Shown in pieces: positions 22,830 to 34,886 of a stretch of 64,000 nt of DNA. The position numbers were made by a program, and so were the translations under genes. This DNA comes from Sphagnum compactum (taxonomy: Eukaryota; Bryophyta; Sphagnopsida; Sphagnales). The notes under the pieces were generated by a model. The model did not search any database. It was given only the letters and a program-made list of their open reading frames with translations, and had not been told where the DNA came from. How positions within the stretch are numbered: position 1 is the first letter of the stretch; each line of letters opens with the position of its first letter. Location: contig OZ234495.1 of the NCBI GenBank assembly GCA_965153455.1, positions 23,432,875 through 23,496,874 on the forward strand, given 5' to 3'.

Positions 22830-24380
22830 TCTCACCAAAGAGTAGATCACAGAAGTTAGAACGAGATTCAGTGTTGATGTTGAAATCTCTCGTGAAACCT
22901 TAACTGCATCTACTCCCATTGAATCTTTTGAAAATATGAACCTCCATCTCAGTATTATGAAAGACATTGCTTTTCATTCCTACACTACTCCTATTCTCAT
23001 TCAAGCACAAGCTCTTCTTGTGGCTATCTTTGGTCGTGACTTAGTGGGATGCACTAAAATAAGATTTGCGAAGACAGTTACATTTCTTCTCCCTCTCATC
23101 TAGCATTGTTTGGCCCAACTGCCATGCAGTGGGGGGATGGACCTCTGGTTTTGGTTCTTGTGCCAACAAAGGAATTGAAAAAGAGGTCAAGGCTTTTAGC
23201 CAGTCTGTGGAAGGCTTCAAGACTGCAATTGTTATTAGAGGTACAAATATATCTGATCAAAGGTCGGAGCTAAAAGGAGGAGTTGAAATGGTGGTTGCTA
23301 CTTTTCGCCGATTCATTGATCATTTTCAGCAAGGGAACAACTTTATTTTTAAGGTTTCGTATGTGGTCCTAGATGAGGTGGATCGAATGTTAGACATGGG
23401 ATTTGAACCCTAGATTCATGTGATAATGCGAAACTTATTGAAGAAACACCAAACTCTACTTTTAAATGCAACTACGTTTGAGAAAATTGAAGCACTTGCT
23501 TAGGAGTATTTGTCATAGCCCGTTCAGGTAAAGGTTGGAAGAGTAAACAATCCAATGGCAAATGTTACTCAAATTCTTGAGAAAATTATTGACAAGGAAA
23601 AGATTGATAGACTTCTTGCATTACTTGTAGACCAATTCTCTCAAACATAGGATATGAATCAAGTTCCTTCGCTAACAATTGTCTTTGCAGAGAGGAAGGC
23701 TAGATGCGATGAAATGTTCAATGCTTTGGTTGAGTAAGGATTCAAAGCCACAACTCTACATGGAGGTTGAAGCCAGAGTGAAAAGGAAGTTGCTTTTCGA
23801 GATTTTAGAAGTGGGACTACTAGCATACTTGTGGCAACTGATGTGGCCTCACAAGGTCTTGATGTTACAGGTTTGGTTTATGAACTTTATAAATACCATC
23901 CCATGTTATAATCATCTTATAGATAGAATTAAAGGATGTTGTTCACAAACATTGTCAAAACCTTTTAATTTGAGAATTTATGAATCATCCAGGTGTTGCC
24001 CATGTGGTCAACTTGGATCTTCCAAAGACTATGGAGGATTATGTGCATAGAATTGGGAGAACAGGGCATGCAAGGACTTTAAGCCATGCCACATCATTCT
24101 ATATAGATAAAAACCTTTTCTTGGTTGCCCAAATCAAGTAAGTACATACACATAATTAGGAAACACAATGGTATTTGCCATTGGAAAAGTTGAAAGAAGA
24201 AACGAAAGAGAGCAAGCAACATCATTTCGAAAAGGAAAGCTTGTTCTTGTAGGAATGACACAGATTAGTGCCACAACAATATGGGTGGATGATAGATACA
24301 AGCACATGATAGCCCCCTTTGTTGACACCAAAAAATATGAAGGTGTAGCTAATGACGCATGGGAAGATGGATTCATGGTA
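22830..24380 (+). pseudogene. DEAD-box ATP-dependent RNA helicase pseudogene
   Basis: DEAD-box helicases use ATP to remodel RNA. In order on the + strand: VDVEI and TPIESFENM leader; Q-motif region SYTTPILIQAQAL (22,978-23,016); motif I position GCTKIRFAKT (23,047-23,076) where GxxGxGKT is expected; PTKELKKEVKAF (motif Ia); TNISDQRSELKGG; VATFRRFIDHFQQGN (motif Ib); VVLDEVDRMLDMGFEP with DEVD in place of DEAD (23,372-23,383); NATT in place of SAT; LTIVFAERKARCDE (motif IV); LVATDVASQGLD (motif V, to 23,866); and [10 protein letters not shown] (motif VI, 24,046-24,075). A frameshift sits in the G-run at 23,131-23,136 and there are at least six in-frame stops. An intron is retained at 23,871-23,992, so it is not a processed copy. 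The plant family is clear; I cannot fix the orthologue. Confidence 0.9.
23871..23992 (+). other. Retained spliceosomal intron of the helicase pseudogene
   Basis: Exon sequence ends GATGTTACAG and resumes GTGTTGCCCATGTG, giving the conserved [14 protein letters not shown] reading across the junction in phase 1. The 122-bp intervening stretch begins GTTTGG and ends CATCCAG, obeying the GT-AG rule. This shows the copy arose by DNA-level duplication or decay in place. A second possible junction (GTAAGTACATAC from 24,138) lies where the protein would continue after AQIK. Confidence 0.75.
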
Positions 24381-25948
24381 TGCCTAATTTTTGCTTGTCA
24401 AAAGTTTCAAAACCTACATATTGGTCCCTATTCCTTGTGTGTCATAAAAATAATGGCCAAAATTAATACATATTTAAATTAATATACCTAATGTATCTAC
24501 CTAGGCTATGTATAATAGTATTATGTACCCTAATACTAAGGCTAAACCTATGCTAACTAAAGCTAACCAAGACTAAACATTGATTAAACATAGGCTAAAT
24601 TCACACTAATTAGTGGCAAACCTCGTGGCAGAGTAATTACGATTGAATTTTAGAGGAGAGGAAGTACCTTAAGTAAGGCATATTCTCATCTTATGTGTAA
24701 CAATAAGGTGCCTCCTATGTTGAGGTGCAAATTTCACTTAAGGTAAGGAGCTCTTCGCATACACTACATAAGTTTCACCAATTCTTTACTCATTTATATT
24801 TTCTTATAAAACATGTTTGTTCTTAGTAAATAATATTCCCCCTAAATATTGTAACTTTCTACATATCTTCAACATAGACAGTTTTTGGTACTCATTAAAG
24901 TTATTTGTAAAGTACATTCTATTGGGTACCAATTTCAACCTTAGTTTTTCATTTCAAGCCCAATAAAAGTTTCTCATTTCATGATTTATTTGAAATGAAA
25001 TAATTCTCTCTTTTGCCTAACCTCCCTTCTCATTTCCTTATGATCACCAAAGTTTCCTACATAAAAGCAAGATAATTCTTCAATTTAAAGAAATTCATAA
25101 CTCACATGTAATCATCCAACACCAAATTGAATTTTTTAAAAAAAATATGGGCATAAACATGCTAAAGTAGGCCAAAACAATATCTCACCAATGGAAAAAA
25201 AAAGAATTCTCAACTTTGGAGGTTAAAAAATAGGACACATTCTTTGAAAAGTAACATTTAAACTACATGAGCATTTGTAATATGACATGAAAAAGTTTTT
25301 AAAAGCTTAAAAATTTGTGCCAACCTACTTTCACTCACTTTTCTTCATTTGTTGTTGTTGTCCCATTTTGCACAAAGTAAACATAAACCCTAAACCCTTT
25401 CATTTTTGAAATTCATACTTATGGCTTCCTCAAAAAATGTTTAAAACATGTTTCCCATGTTACAAACACAAAATGCATTTGTAATGCATATTGAAAAGTA
25501 GGCCTTCAGCACTCGAAACTTACACAAGGAAAAACTTGCTTTTGAAGGGTTTAACATTGTCATACTTGAAATATTTATTTTTTTAAAAATGTGTATATAT
25601 ATGCTTAATGGCCCAAACATTAATAACATATCATTTGAATAGTTTCATTTAAAAAAAATACTAGCTATAAACTTGTAATAAATAAATGAAATAACTCAAA
25701 TAAAAATATAGATTGGGGATGACCATATATGGTTCATTTAACATGGCTAATACACCCCAAAATTTATAAATTGATAAAAGGCCTAAAATTCAAAAATTCA
25801 AAATCTACTTTTCACCTTCTTTTTTTTCTGAGCAAGGATCACTAATTGGCTTACTTTTGCATGCTTGTGCCCATATCATGATAATGAACCATGAATATCA
25901 CCTTCAAACTTTCACATTTTATGTTTGGTGGAAACAAAAGTAGATGTA
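24381..25948. other. Intergenic, AT-rich, nothing recognised
   Basis: About 1.6 kb with CTAGGCTA/TAGGCTAAA words near 24,500-24,600 and no open frame of note. It ends at the TTA target site of the Harbinger element. Confidence 0.4.
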
Positions 25949-26649
25949 TTAAGGTCCATTTAGACTTAGAGTTAGGGTTCATCAATATAGGAGCGAAGGT
26001 AAGATAGTGGTAGGTTTTAGGTTGACGATGAGGGCGACTACTTTTCTATTAAATGTACATATATAATTTTATCTTTTTTCTACTTTACTCCATTCATACC
26101 TATTAACTTTTCCTTTAATTTTTCGTTATTTGTGGGTAATAGATAATCTTTATTCATGATACATGGCTGAAAGTTAACGACTGTGCCATCATCATAGAGG
26201 ATGCTCTAAGCTCGCCATTTTAACCATTTCATTTTCTTCGTCCCTTCTTTTGTTTCACAACTTTCATGCTCTTAGAGTTTTGCCCTTCCTTAACATCTTT
26301 TTGATGCTCTCAGAGCTCTACCTCTCCTTGCTATCTCTGTCATCTCGCAATTAATTTTTCATGTTTTTAGAACTTCGCCTCTCCTTGCCATCTCCCTCGT
26401 CTCATAGCTAGTTTTTTATGTTCTCACAACATGTTTCGGCATTAACATTAGCTACTTATTAAGGCTATCTCTATTATGCATTTGTTTCCAACCTTCATCT
26501 AAATCATTTGTCCCTCTCTATTCTTCAAGTTGTGTTTGATTCTATTTCAAAAGCTACAATTTTTTGTCATGAAGCTACTTGAAGTGATTTTGCTAATCCA
26601 TATTTTTCAACTTGTTTTGCAATTGTAAGAGCTTATAATCCTTTACAAC

Positions 26650-27880
26650 GAGGTTGAAAATGAAACCATGATGGGAAATTTGATGGAAGATTTGTTTAGA
26701 TCTTGGGCAAGTGATAATCGATTGTTGTTTGTAGCAATGAGGAATGCTATTGTGCTGCATCAATTCCATCTATCTTGCAATTTTAAGCTTTTGATGACCA
26801 AGGATGTTGCTGATTGGGTCAAAGCAAAGAGTACTATCTGGTACTCAAAATTTCTCATGACGTAACACAAGAATCAAAGGTGGGTGGAACACTTTTGAGC
26901 GACTAGAGAAGTTGTTGTGTAATTGACTAAAAAATTAAAACCTTTGATTTTTAAAAAGATGCAAAATTTTGATCAATTATTTTGGTTGGCATTAGAGTTG
27001 CATGTTCATTGTGTAAATTGGCACATGGAGTTGACTATCTCTAATGTAACAAAATGTTTACAATTCGCAAATCATCTGTAAACATTTAATCCTCCATGAA
27101 TTTGTTGTTGCTGTCAATGAGGTGTTTAAAAGTTAGATCTAGTGGCCAAGGGGAGAAGAACTCTCTTGAGTCATGGTCGATTTCAAGGATTTGTGTGGTC
27201 TATTGTTTGTATATGGTGTAATTTATTGCATGCAAATTCACATACAAAAGCCAAAGAGTGCATTTGTTGTTGATTATTTTTCCTATAAGTCAAAAGTTCA
27301 CAACATTCAAATGTAAGTAGTTGTTGATCATGACAGACAATTCCAAGATGTTTTTGTAAGGTTGTTGGGGTTGGTGAATGATTTTTGAAGATTGTTCAAT
27401 TGTCCAGCCTATACCGGAAAACAACATAGAAAGGCTTGTTTGATCTTAAGCTTGGATCATAAGGTGGCGTTTGCCCTTACATCATTAGTGATAAAGGCTA
27501 TTTGTTTATGCCTTGGTTTGTGACTCCCTACAAGAAAACAACAAGTGTCTAGTACACCATACTAGAAGCGTTCTACAACAAGCATCTATCAAGGGGGAAG
27601 GTTGTTGTCGAGAATGCATTTGGGATACTTAAAAAACATCCAAAGAGTTGTTTTTGACAAGCAATTTTGATATCCTTTTCCTCCTTAATGTAGTTAAAAT
27701 ACTATTTGTTGCATGCTATATAATCTCATTTTAGATGGAAAGGATGTTATTGTAGATGTTTTAATGTCACAATTAGCATAAGAAGATGACATCATGGTCA
27801 TGGAAGGAGTCAAAACAACATCAATATAGATGCAAGGCTAAATGAAACAAAACCTAATCTTGAAGGTAATTAACTTTCGA
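26650..27880 (+). pseudogene. Decayed PIF/Harbinger (DDE_Tnp_4) transposase
   Basis: The N-terminal part reads KDVADWVKAKSTIWYSKFLM (26,800-26,860), then RWVEHF and LTKKLKPLIFKK. The central part is frameshifted, with KAKECICC-like and VVDHDRQF-like stretches near 27,240-27,340 and the VGVG position of the family. The C-terminal part is the clearest: VRLLGLVNDF, LSSLYRKTT, GLFDLKLGS, PYIISDKGYLFMPWFVTPYK, TILEAFYNKHLSRGR, ENAFGILK-type context and LYNLILDGKDVIVDVLM (to about 27,780). The D of SDKGY corresponds to a catalytic aspartate. At least eight stops or frame changes show it is dead. Confidence 0.85.
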
Positions 27881-29345
27881 GAACAAATAAACAATTCATT
27901 CTTGAAACTTTTCTAGGGATTAGATGAGCAAGTGGGTACGTTAGAATGAACAAAACCATTCAAATTTAAACTAAATTTCAAAGATATTGAAAAATTGTTG
28001 GTGTTTATATATTGAAATGTTGATTTTATCAATGCACTTAAATGTCAATGCTTTAATGTCAATATGACTAATTGAATTGTTTATCTTTAGATGATTGCTA
28101 GCAATTACTTAATGTATTTTAACCATTCAGTAGTGGCTAATCTACAATTATTTGTAGATGTGTCGTGATTTACTGGTTACTCTTCAAATGATGAATTAAA
28201 AATGTTCGTTAATGAAATAAGAAGTGCTTGATCCTTGATGAAAGCATGACAAAAAATAGAGTTGAGATTAAATAGTACATTCACCACATTTTTGTTCATT
28301 TTGTAAGCCCTCCTATTTATCTCCTTTAGATACTTTAGGTGCGGCCTACAGGTCTTCTCCTATAATTGGTTCGATTATTGTTGATGTCCAATTCAACTAT
28401 ATTGATTTGGTCCATGGTGTCCACAAGGATTCTGCTATGTTTATTCATTGCCTCAATGACCAGCATGACCACCAACAATCAATTCTTCTTGATTCTAATA
28501 TTCCCGAAAGTTATGGCAAACGCTAGGTGTTTATTGCTTCTCACCAGGGTTTTGGAATTTAATTCAAAGTTAATGTTTACAAGACATTGAGGATTTGTTA
28601 CTTGGTTTAGAAGATTGTGAGGGAATTTCATCTAGATTGATCATTTTTTCTAGATTTGTTCTAGGATTAATGCTTGGGGTGAATTGTTGAGCATCTTAAC
28701 TATCCTTAAACACATCATCTTTTGTTAGTTACTTTTGCATGAAAGAATAATTTGATTGCAGTGCAGGAAGCATGTGTTTTTCCTTTTCTTGGTTTTGTTG
28801 CTTTGTTGTTTTTGTACTATAAACTCCATTTCTTGGTGCCTGCAAATCCTTCACGTGCATTGGAGCATTAATGCTCCTCTCCCCTTAAAAAACATCAATG
28901 GCATTGTAACAATCTTCATTATACTATTTTGGCAAATGGATTTGCTCTAGCTCCTACATAGTCAAGTTCTAATATGATGTGTTATGGTTAGTGCCTTTGT
29001 GGTATTAAAAAATTCTTTTGTAATTGCCATTCATTCAATTCCATTTATCTTTATACATCTTGCCAACTTTGGCCACCTTTGAGTGCGTTTTTTACTAGAG
29101 CTCTTTTGAAATCTTGTTCCACCTTTTTGGTGTTAGAACCATGTCTACTCTTGGATTCACAAGATGCTTCAAATAGACGTGCTCCTTTTGTTTGTAGCTA
29201 ATTAGTGCAAGCACCTCCTCTTGTGTTCAATTGGGGTTTCGTTGTTGTGAAGGACCTGCAACACTTCCTTTCCCAACTTTTCCTTTTCCATTTGCATTGT
29301 TTGGTGAATTTTTCGCTGCATCCACAACTTCCATTTGCAATTGTT

Positions 29346-29500
29346 TCTATGCTAATGCTTATGCGCTCCTTGTTACATTATCTGATGTTTCTGCTTTTGT
29401 GTTTCTAGGACATTACATGATGCTTTTGTTTTTGCACTTCTAGGACATTACATGATGCTTATGCTTTTGCGCTTCTTGCTACATGATTTGATGCTTCTAT
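29346..29500 (+). repeat. ~38-bp tandem repeat inside the Harbinger element
   Basis: About four copies of a unit read in the best two as GTGTTTCTAGGACATTACAT and CACTTCTAGGACATTACATG followed by ATGCTTTTG or ATGCTTATG. The outer copies read CTCCTTGTTACATTATCTGA and CTTCTTGCTACATGATTTGA. It explains the overlapping open frames on this stretch, which are not genes. Confidence 0.65.
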
Positions 29501-29905
29501 TTGCGAAGATGTTGAAGCATGCTACAAAAGCATGCTGCCAAAGAGGAGTACATCGAGAGCTTCTAGCAATGGCGAAGGACTTTTGGCGATGGTGAGAAAC
29601 TTCTAGCAATGGTGAAGCGAGAAAGATTAAGTGTCTGTTGATAAGCTATTAGTTAGGAATAAGAAATGATAAACTATTGACAAGTGTTAAGCACTTGAAT
29701 CTTCATTTTTCAAAGATTTTTTCCAAAGCTCCAATAAACTATTACCAGCATTAACACAAAATCTTAAGGCCGTGATAGTGCTGCCATGTCTCGGCCACGT
29801 CATAACCATGTCACCTGTTGACCAAATTACTCTGGCATAGTTGAACAGTGATATGTAACTTCGTGGTTAACTTCGGCGCGATCCGCAGGTCTGAATGGAC
29901 CTTTA

Positions 29906-30246
29906 AGTAAAGGAAAGTGCACACCAAATTTTGAAAAATTAAAAAAAATTCTTGTTTGAGGCAATAATTGCAAGGTACATTTCCCTGTCCGAGATAATAA
30001 AAGATGAGTAATAAAGGGCGGGCATCGAGGCGCTTTGCCTTGTTATCCTAAAACTAGGAGCTAAACTCCTTTTGGACCAATTTTGAATAAAAAAACAATT
30101 TCATTTCCTTTTTGCACTGTTGCTTTTTTTCACTTTTGTCATTTGATTCCCTCTAGCTACTTCCAAGCCCACTCTCCAAGACTTTACAGATAACTTCATT
30201 AACAAAATAGAAACCACAAACAATGTGAGGACTCAGGAGTGAAAGA
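29906..30246. other. Intergenic, nothing recognised
   Basis: About 340 bp without a recognised feature. Confidence 0.4.
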
Positions 30247-30733
30247 GCCAGGGTGAACTAGCACCATACTGATCCCTTCACCTTCTTGAGAATGACTATA
30301 TTTCACCAGGAAAATGAGAAATTGGGTCTCAGATACCCTGATTGAGTCTTAAAATGGGATATTTATGAATTTATAAGCAACCCAAACAAATCTGGGAGTT
30401 TTACTATGGTATGAGTTAGTGTCAGCTCCCCTTTTCTGTTTCTTTTTTTTCCATTTTGGTGATGGAGGACCATGGAGATCATCCCAAAAAGGATTTAGCA
30501 TTGGTGGCGACAAGTTATTGAAAATTGTGAAAACAGTAGAAAATCTGGCAGAAAAACCTGACAACACACTAGGAACCGGTCTAAATCTGACAAACTCTTT
30601 TTTTGGGGTGTTATCAAATTTGACGAAGATTTCAAAAATCAGTGAAAGACTATATAGTTCTGTAAACTTTTTTGGTGCAAATTTGCACCAGTTCGCCAGG
30701 AGAAGAAACCCTGGTTAGGGTGCTGGTTCAGCC
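30247..30733. mobile_element. Element of the GTGAACCAG terminal-repeat family
   Basis: Left end GCCAGGGTGAACTAGCACC (30,247-30,265). Right end GGTGCTGGTTCAGCC (30,719-30,733) reads GGCTGAACCAGCACC on the minus strand. These are inverted repeats of each other and resemble the ends at 39,077, 42,886 and 53,195. No target duplication is visible. Interior has no gene; short frames on both strands at 30,349-30,718 are shadows of low information content. Confidence 0.4.
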
Positions 30734-30801
30734 AAGGCAGCTCAGACGGCTTCTTGTGTCCTTGCAACTAATTGAGATTATTAATTGCCAAGGAAAAGGG
30801 A

Positions 30802-31050
30802 ATGGATTTCAGGAGTTCTTTCAAGGGGAGATTCAGCGACCCAGTTCAGATTGAGCGCGCGGCGTGTGTCTTGGGAGTACTCACGAGTCACGCGTCATGG
30901 CCCACGGGTGTGGTGGTAGCAGTCTTCATCGGTGTTGTGACACACAGGCCACGTCTTCCAAAGTGCACTGCAACATTCTATACAGCTGCACTGTCCAGCA
31001 TTAATCATATTGTTTCTGGAAACTCCATTGACCCGCTTCAGAATAGGTAG
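30802..31050 (+). CDS. Small hypothetical ORF in a CpG-rich patch
   Basis: From ATG at 30,802 an 82-codon frame runs to TAG at 31,048-31,050. It begins MDFRSSFKGRFSDPVQIERA and includes GVVVAVFIGVVTHRP, a hydrophobic stretch of about 12 residues. The patch keeps CpG (GAGCGCGCGGCGTG near 30,853), unlike the decayed elements around it. No family recognised and no splice sites assigned. A TATA-like run lies downstream at 31,172-31,184. It may be a real short gene, an exon, or chance. Confidence 0.22.
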   Translation: MDFRSSFKGRFSDPVQIERAACVLGVLTSHASWPTGVVVAVFIGVVTHRPRLPKCTATFYTAALSSINHIVSGNSIDPLQNR

Positions 31051-31734
31051 GGCCTTGCATTAACTCCGAGCTTCCACCGTGACGTTGTCTGTCTGGTTTG
31101 TGTAATCAGCGAAACGCCATATTCTCCTTCCCGTCTTAAGAACTCCCTTCACGAATCCAACAAGTGGGGTATTTTATATATATGCATGCGACTAATAAGA
31201 GTTATGGAAGGACACCCGGCAAGTATACAACAATCATAAGGTCATCATCTCCGGGCTAATGAGTAGCAGGAAAAATTGACCTGTTATTTACTGGAGTAAT
31301 AATGAATGCTCGTCTTGACTTCTGACTCCTGAGTAGTCCTTCCTAGAGTGCAGCTCAGCGTCTTCTCTTTTCTGTTTTTTCTTTTGACGTTTACAGTGTA
31401 CAAAAGTCAACAGATTGGGGACTTTGTGGGCCAGAGTTGAAGTCGAGACCTGTGGTCACTGCATCAAAGTGGATACCAAATTGACGGTCTTTTTCCATTA
31501 GCTCACTCTTGTCACAGTTACACACAGTACTGTCAAAGTGGATACTTAATTGACTGACGGTCTCTTTGCATTAGCTCGCTCTTGTCACAATTACGCACAC
31601 TATCTATTTATTATTAAGGGAGGTAGTTTGCTTGTCATGTTGAAATCTCCAAAAGTAGAATCCCTCCCCACACACACAAACATTATTACATTTGTGGATC
31701 ATTAGGGTTGAGGGGGGCATTATAGTTTGATGCG
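31051..31734. other. Intergenic, moderately GC-rich, nothing recognised
   Basis: Contains a near-duplicate phrase: AAGTGGATACCAAATTGACG at about 31,467 and AAGTGGATACTTAATTGACT at about 31,536, with TTAGCTC-CTCTTGTCACA following both, a ~70-bp tandem duplication. No gene. Confidence 0.4.
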
Positions 31735-32213
31735 GGCAATTGTATGACCTTCACAGTTGGTGTTAGCATTTTTTGTGTTAGGGCTACTAACACTCAATTA
31801 GCGATTTCTAAAATGTTATGTAGCAACTCAAAACTCATTACTTTTAGTAGCTTAGGTGGTTGGATTCACACAATAAAAACACCCATCATAGAACATGTGG
31901 TAGCATGCAACTATTCGCTTGTAGTTGCAAATGTAGTCATAATGGTCCATGTAGGAAGGATGTGACTACAATCTCTAGTTGTAAATTTAGTCACAAAAGA
32001 AGGGTCCATGTTAGACATGATTGAAAAATTGGTTACTAGTTGTAAAGCTTTGTGATTCACAATGTGACTATGGGTGCCACATCATGTCATTTATGACTAC
32101 TTGTTTTTTGGCACTTGTCTAAGGCAACTAGGGTCATTTCTAGTCGCATGTGTCCTTAACAACAAAAATGCAGTTGCAAATTAAGTGGTTAATTTCTAAA
32201 TTTCTTCTAGTGC
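31735..32213. mobile_element. CACTA-like terminal fragment
   Basis: The right edge reads AAATTTCTTCTAGTG (ending about 32,213), i.e. CACTAGAAGAAATTT on the minus strand, a CACTA-type start. Sub-terminal words CTAGTTGTAAATTTAGTCAC, GACTACTTG and TAGTCGCATG repeat in both orientations, as CACTA elements do. A left partner was not found. Confidence 0.4.
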
Positions 32214-34886
32214 GTCTAAGTTAAAAATCTCAATTAACATTGGATCAACACATCAAAGTACGGGTAATGAAAATGACTACAAATGTTGAATCATTTCATG
32301 AATTTCTCATTCAATACATGATGGTGGAAACTTTTCATCGATTGTCAATAATCAAATTATAAGTGACAAAATGTGCAATGTCAATCGTGCTTGCTCATGT
32401 CCTTTCTAAAAAACTTACCTTCTTTTTTTTGCTTCATGTTTTCCTTGTCTTAACAATATATAATTTGCATTCTTGAGTTCAAAGCTCATGTTTATGTTTT
32501 AAAAATGAAAAATATGGAGACAAAAAAATGTAAGAAGAGACTAAAGTTATTTTCTTGATATTAATAATGTTAGCAATTAATTAATGATGATGGTAATACT
32601 AGCCAAATTAGGATGGGGCGTCATTATGATTAAGTTGGTTTTATTCAAATTTGTTTAACCAAATTAGAAAAGGTGAAAGAAATGGTTGCATGAGAATGGA
32701 GAGGGCCTTACTTAAGAGACCTCAATTGGCAAAATTAGAGAAAATCATTTAAGGGAAATGAAAAATCAATGCAAAATTAGACCAAAAGCAACTCAAAAAT
32801 GTGATTTGGAAAACACAAAATTAAAGTTATGAGAACACAAAATCCTACAAATTATAGCATGTTTTCTATATTTTCCATCACACCACCACTTTCGTTTAGG
32901 ACTTGATTCCATTATTAGGTCATGGCTTTATTACATGTCAAACCTATTTACAACATGTTCAACATGTATTGGTTGTACATACATTTAGTAATGCATTTGT
33001 TGAATAATTCCAGTGAACATCCATGCAACACAAAAGTTATTCATGTTCACAAGTAGTAAAAAAAAAAGTTTGAAAGATGCATTATTAAGAAAGTGTACAC
33101 AAGTGATCCCATCCTAGGTCTATAACAAGGTAGTCTATCATCAACTTTCAACAACTCATATCTAATTCAAAATAGGTCCAAAAAAATGAATTATATGGTG
33201 TTGGTTGTTTATTGTGTTTATTCTCTCCCAAAATAGGTTTCTTAAATTCTTACACCAAATGCTTAAATGAAATTAGAAATCATCCTTACCCACTCAAAAA
33301 TAGGGCATGACACATTAGCTTTTGAAGTGTGATTAAGATTTCCTTATTAAAATAAAATGACCAATATTGAAAGTGGGAATTTTCTCAACCATTCACACCC
33401 CAAAATTTGTTGACACAATCATGTAGACTATCATTACTTTGTTTGTGCAAAAAAATAAAGATTTATATGGTTAAAGGAGGAACTAATATGTTGTCTATTG
33501 GCATCAATGTTTTTGCTTGCATAGCTTTCAAAGTCAAGATCCTCCTAGAGAACACAATAAGGGAAACAAAACTGGGCACATAGGATCATCAATAATGATA
33601 TTTGCTAAAGTGTCAACACAATGTGGTAAAGACAATGTCAATTGATTAATTACATGAATGAAGTGAAGTTGAAAAGAACATGTCCAATTGAAGCCAATTT
33701 TGTGCACAATGGTGCTTCATATCCTGAATTATGCCTAGTGTACATTTTTTTCATACCACAACCAAATAAGTGGATACTTAATGGATCAATGGGTTGGGTG
33801 CATATGCATTGAAGAAATGCCCAAAATTGAAAGACCAAGGACTCCTATCCTAGTTCATAATGTAGTGAAAGCAATTGCAAAAAACAACCCAAACATCGGA
33901 ATGCAAATCGAGTGGTGAATTATGCATCGATAATAAATCCTAAACATGGAAGTATGCAAGTTCATTGAACATTAAATATCCCATCTAAAGCATATTGTAG
34001 ATGATGTGTTGATGGATGGGTTTAGAGATGGAATCTTGAAATTGATCCATTTGGTTTTGGAGCTCTTAACATTGGAAGATCACCTAAGAGAAAATAAAGG
34101 AAAGAACTTGTTTATGCCTTCCTATAATATGCCTAGTGCAAATTAATTGGTCATTAGTCCTTTTCATCATTGTGAAGAACATTCATTAGATACCAGAGTG
34201 TTAACATGTCTAGTTGCCCCCAAAACATTGAGATTTTCAATTGCAACTCCTATGCAATCTAGATTTTATAAATCATGTCTACATCAAACACTTGTTGAAC
34301 TTGATTATATATGGAGAACCCCCTTTCCAAGTATCAAAGCAATTACAAATTGAACTTTCATTATTTTTTATTGTCCATTTCAAGGGAAATTTTTGGAAAA
34401 GGATTGAGCAAGCTATGTATAAGGGGGGCAAATTTACACTAATTGCATTGTTTGTTTATTTGGACAAGGGGTGTTAAATTTGTCCCACTTAGGGCTTCTT
34501 TTTGTGGTTATCATTAATTATATTGCACTTTCTTTTCATTACTTGATAGATCAAATTTCCAAGGTTCGAAAAAAAGTAATTTTCAAATGTAAATTATATA
34601 ATCAAAAGAATTTTAAAGATAAGACAATGATACCACGTGCCCAATATTAACCATAGTAAATATATAGACCATTAAGATTGACCAAGCAATTGAATTTGGT
34701 TTCAATCAACCTTTCTATATTTCAAGCGGTCTTATGCCTCTATTCCAAAGGATATCATCAACATCAATGAACTTGCAACATACATGTTTGCATTATATCC
34801 ATCACAAAGTTTTTGGTTATGTGAAACATTTTATGGATTTTTCATTAATAACAAATGACATTAAGAATTTGGCACATGGTAGTTGT
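32214..34886. other. Intergenic, AT-rich, unrecognised
   Basis: About 2.7 kb without recognised homology. On the + strand 33,650-33,830 an open stretch reads NFVHNGASYPELCLVY and PQPNKWILNGSMGWVHMH, and 33,990-34,480 has further protein-like pieces, so this may be a very decayed coding element of unknown type. Confidence 0.3.

Larger units (their letters stand above)
25952..29902 (+). mobile_element. PIF/Harbinger DNA transposon (3,951 bp, decayed)
   Basis: Left end AGGTCCATTTAGAC (25,952-25,965) and right end GTCTGAATGGACCT (29,889-29,902) are inverted repeats matching at 13 of 14 bases. Both sides are flanked by TTA (25,949-25,951 and 29,903-29,905), the 3-bp target duplication typical of PIF/Harbinger. 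A decayed Harbinger transposase lies inside at 26,650-27,880, which independently supports the call. Harbinger elements usually carry a second, Myb-like gene. The region 28,300-28,600 may be its remnant (an open stretch around VDVQFNYIDLVHGVHKDSAM), but I do not see a SANT/Myb motif. Such proteins cut and reinsert the element in the nucleus; this copy cannot. Confidence 0.85.

Noticed and set aside
22830-24380. Stops in the helicase as sites of RNA editing
   Set aside because: U-to-C editing of stops is an organellar process in some plants. This is an intron-bearing nuclear-type gene with frameshifts, so decay is the simpler reading.
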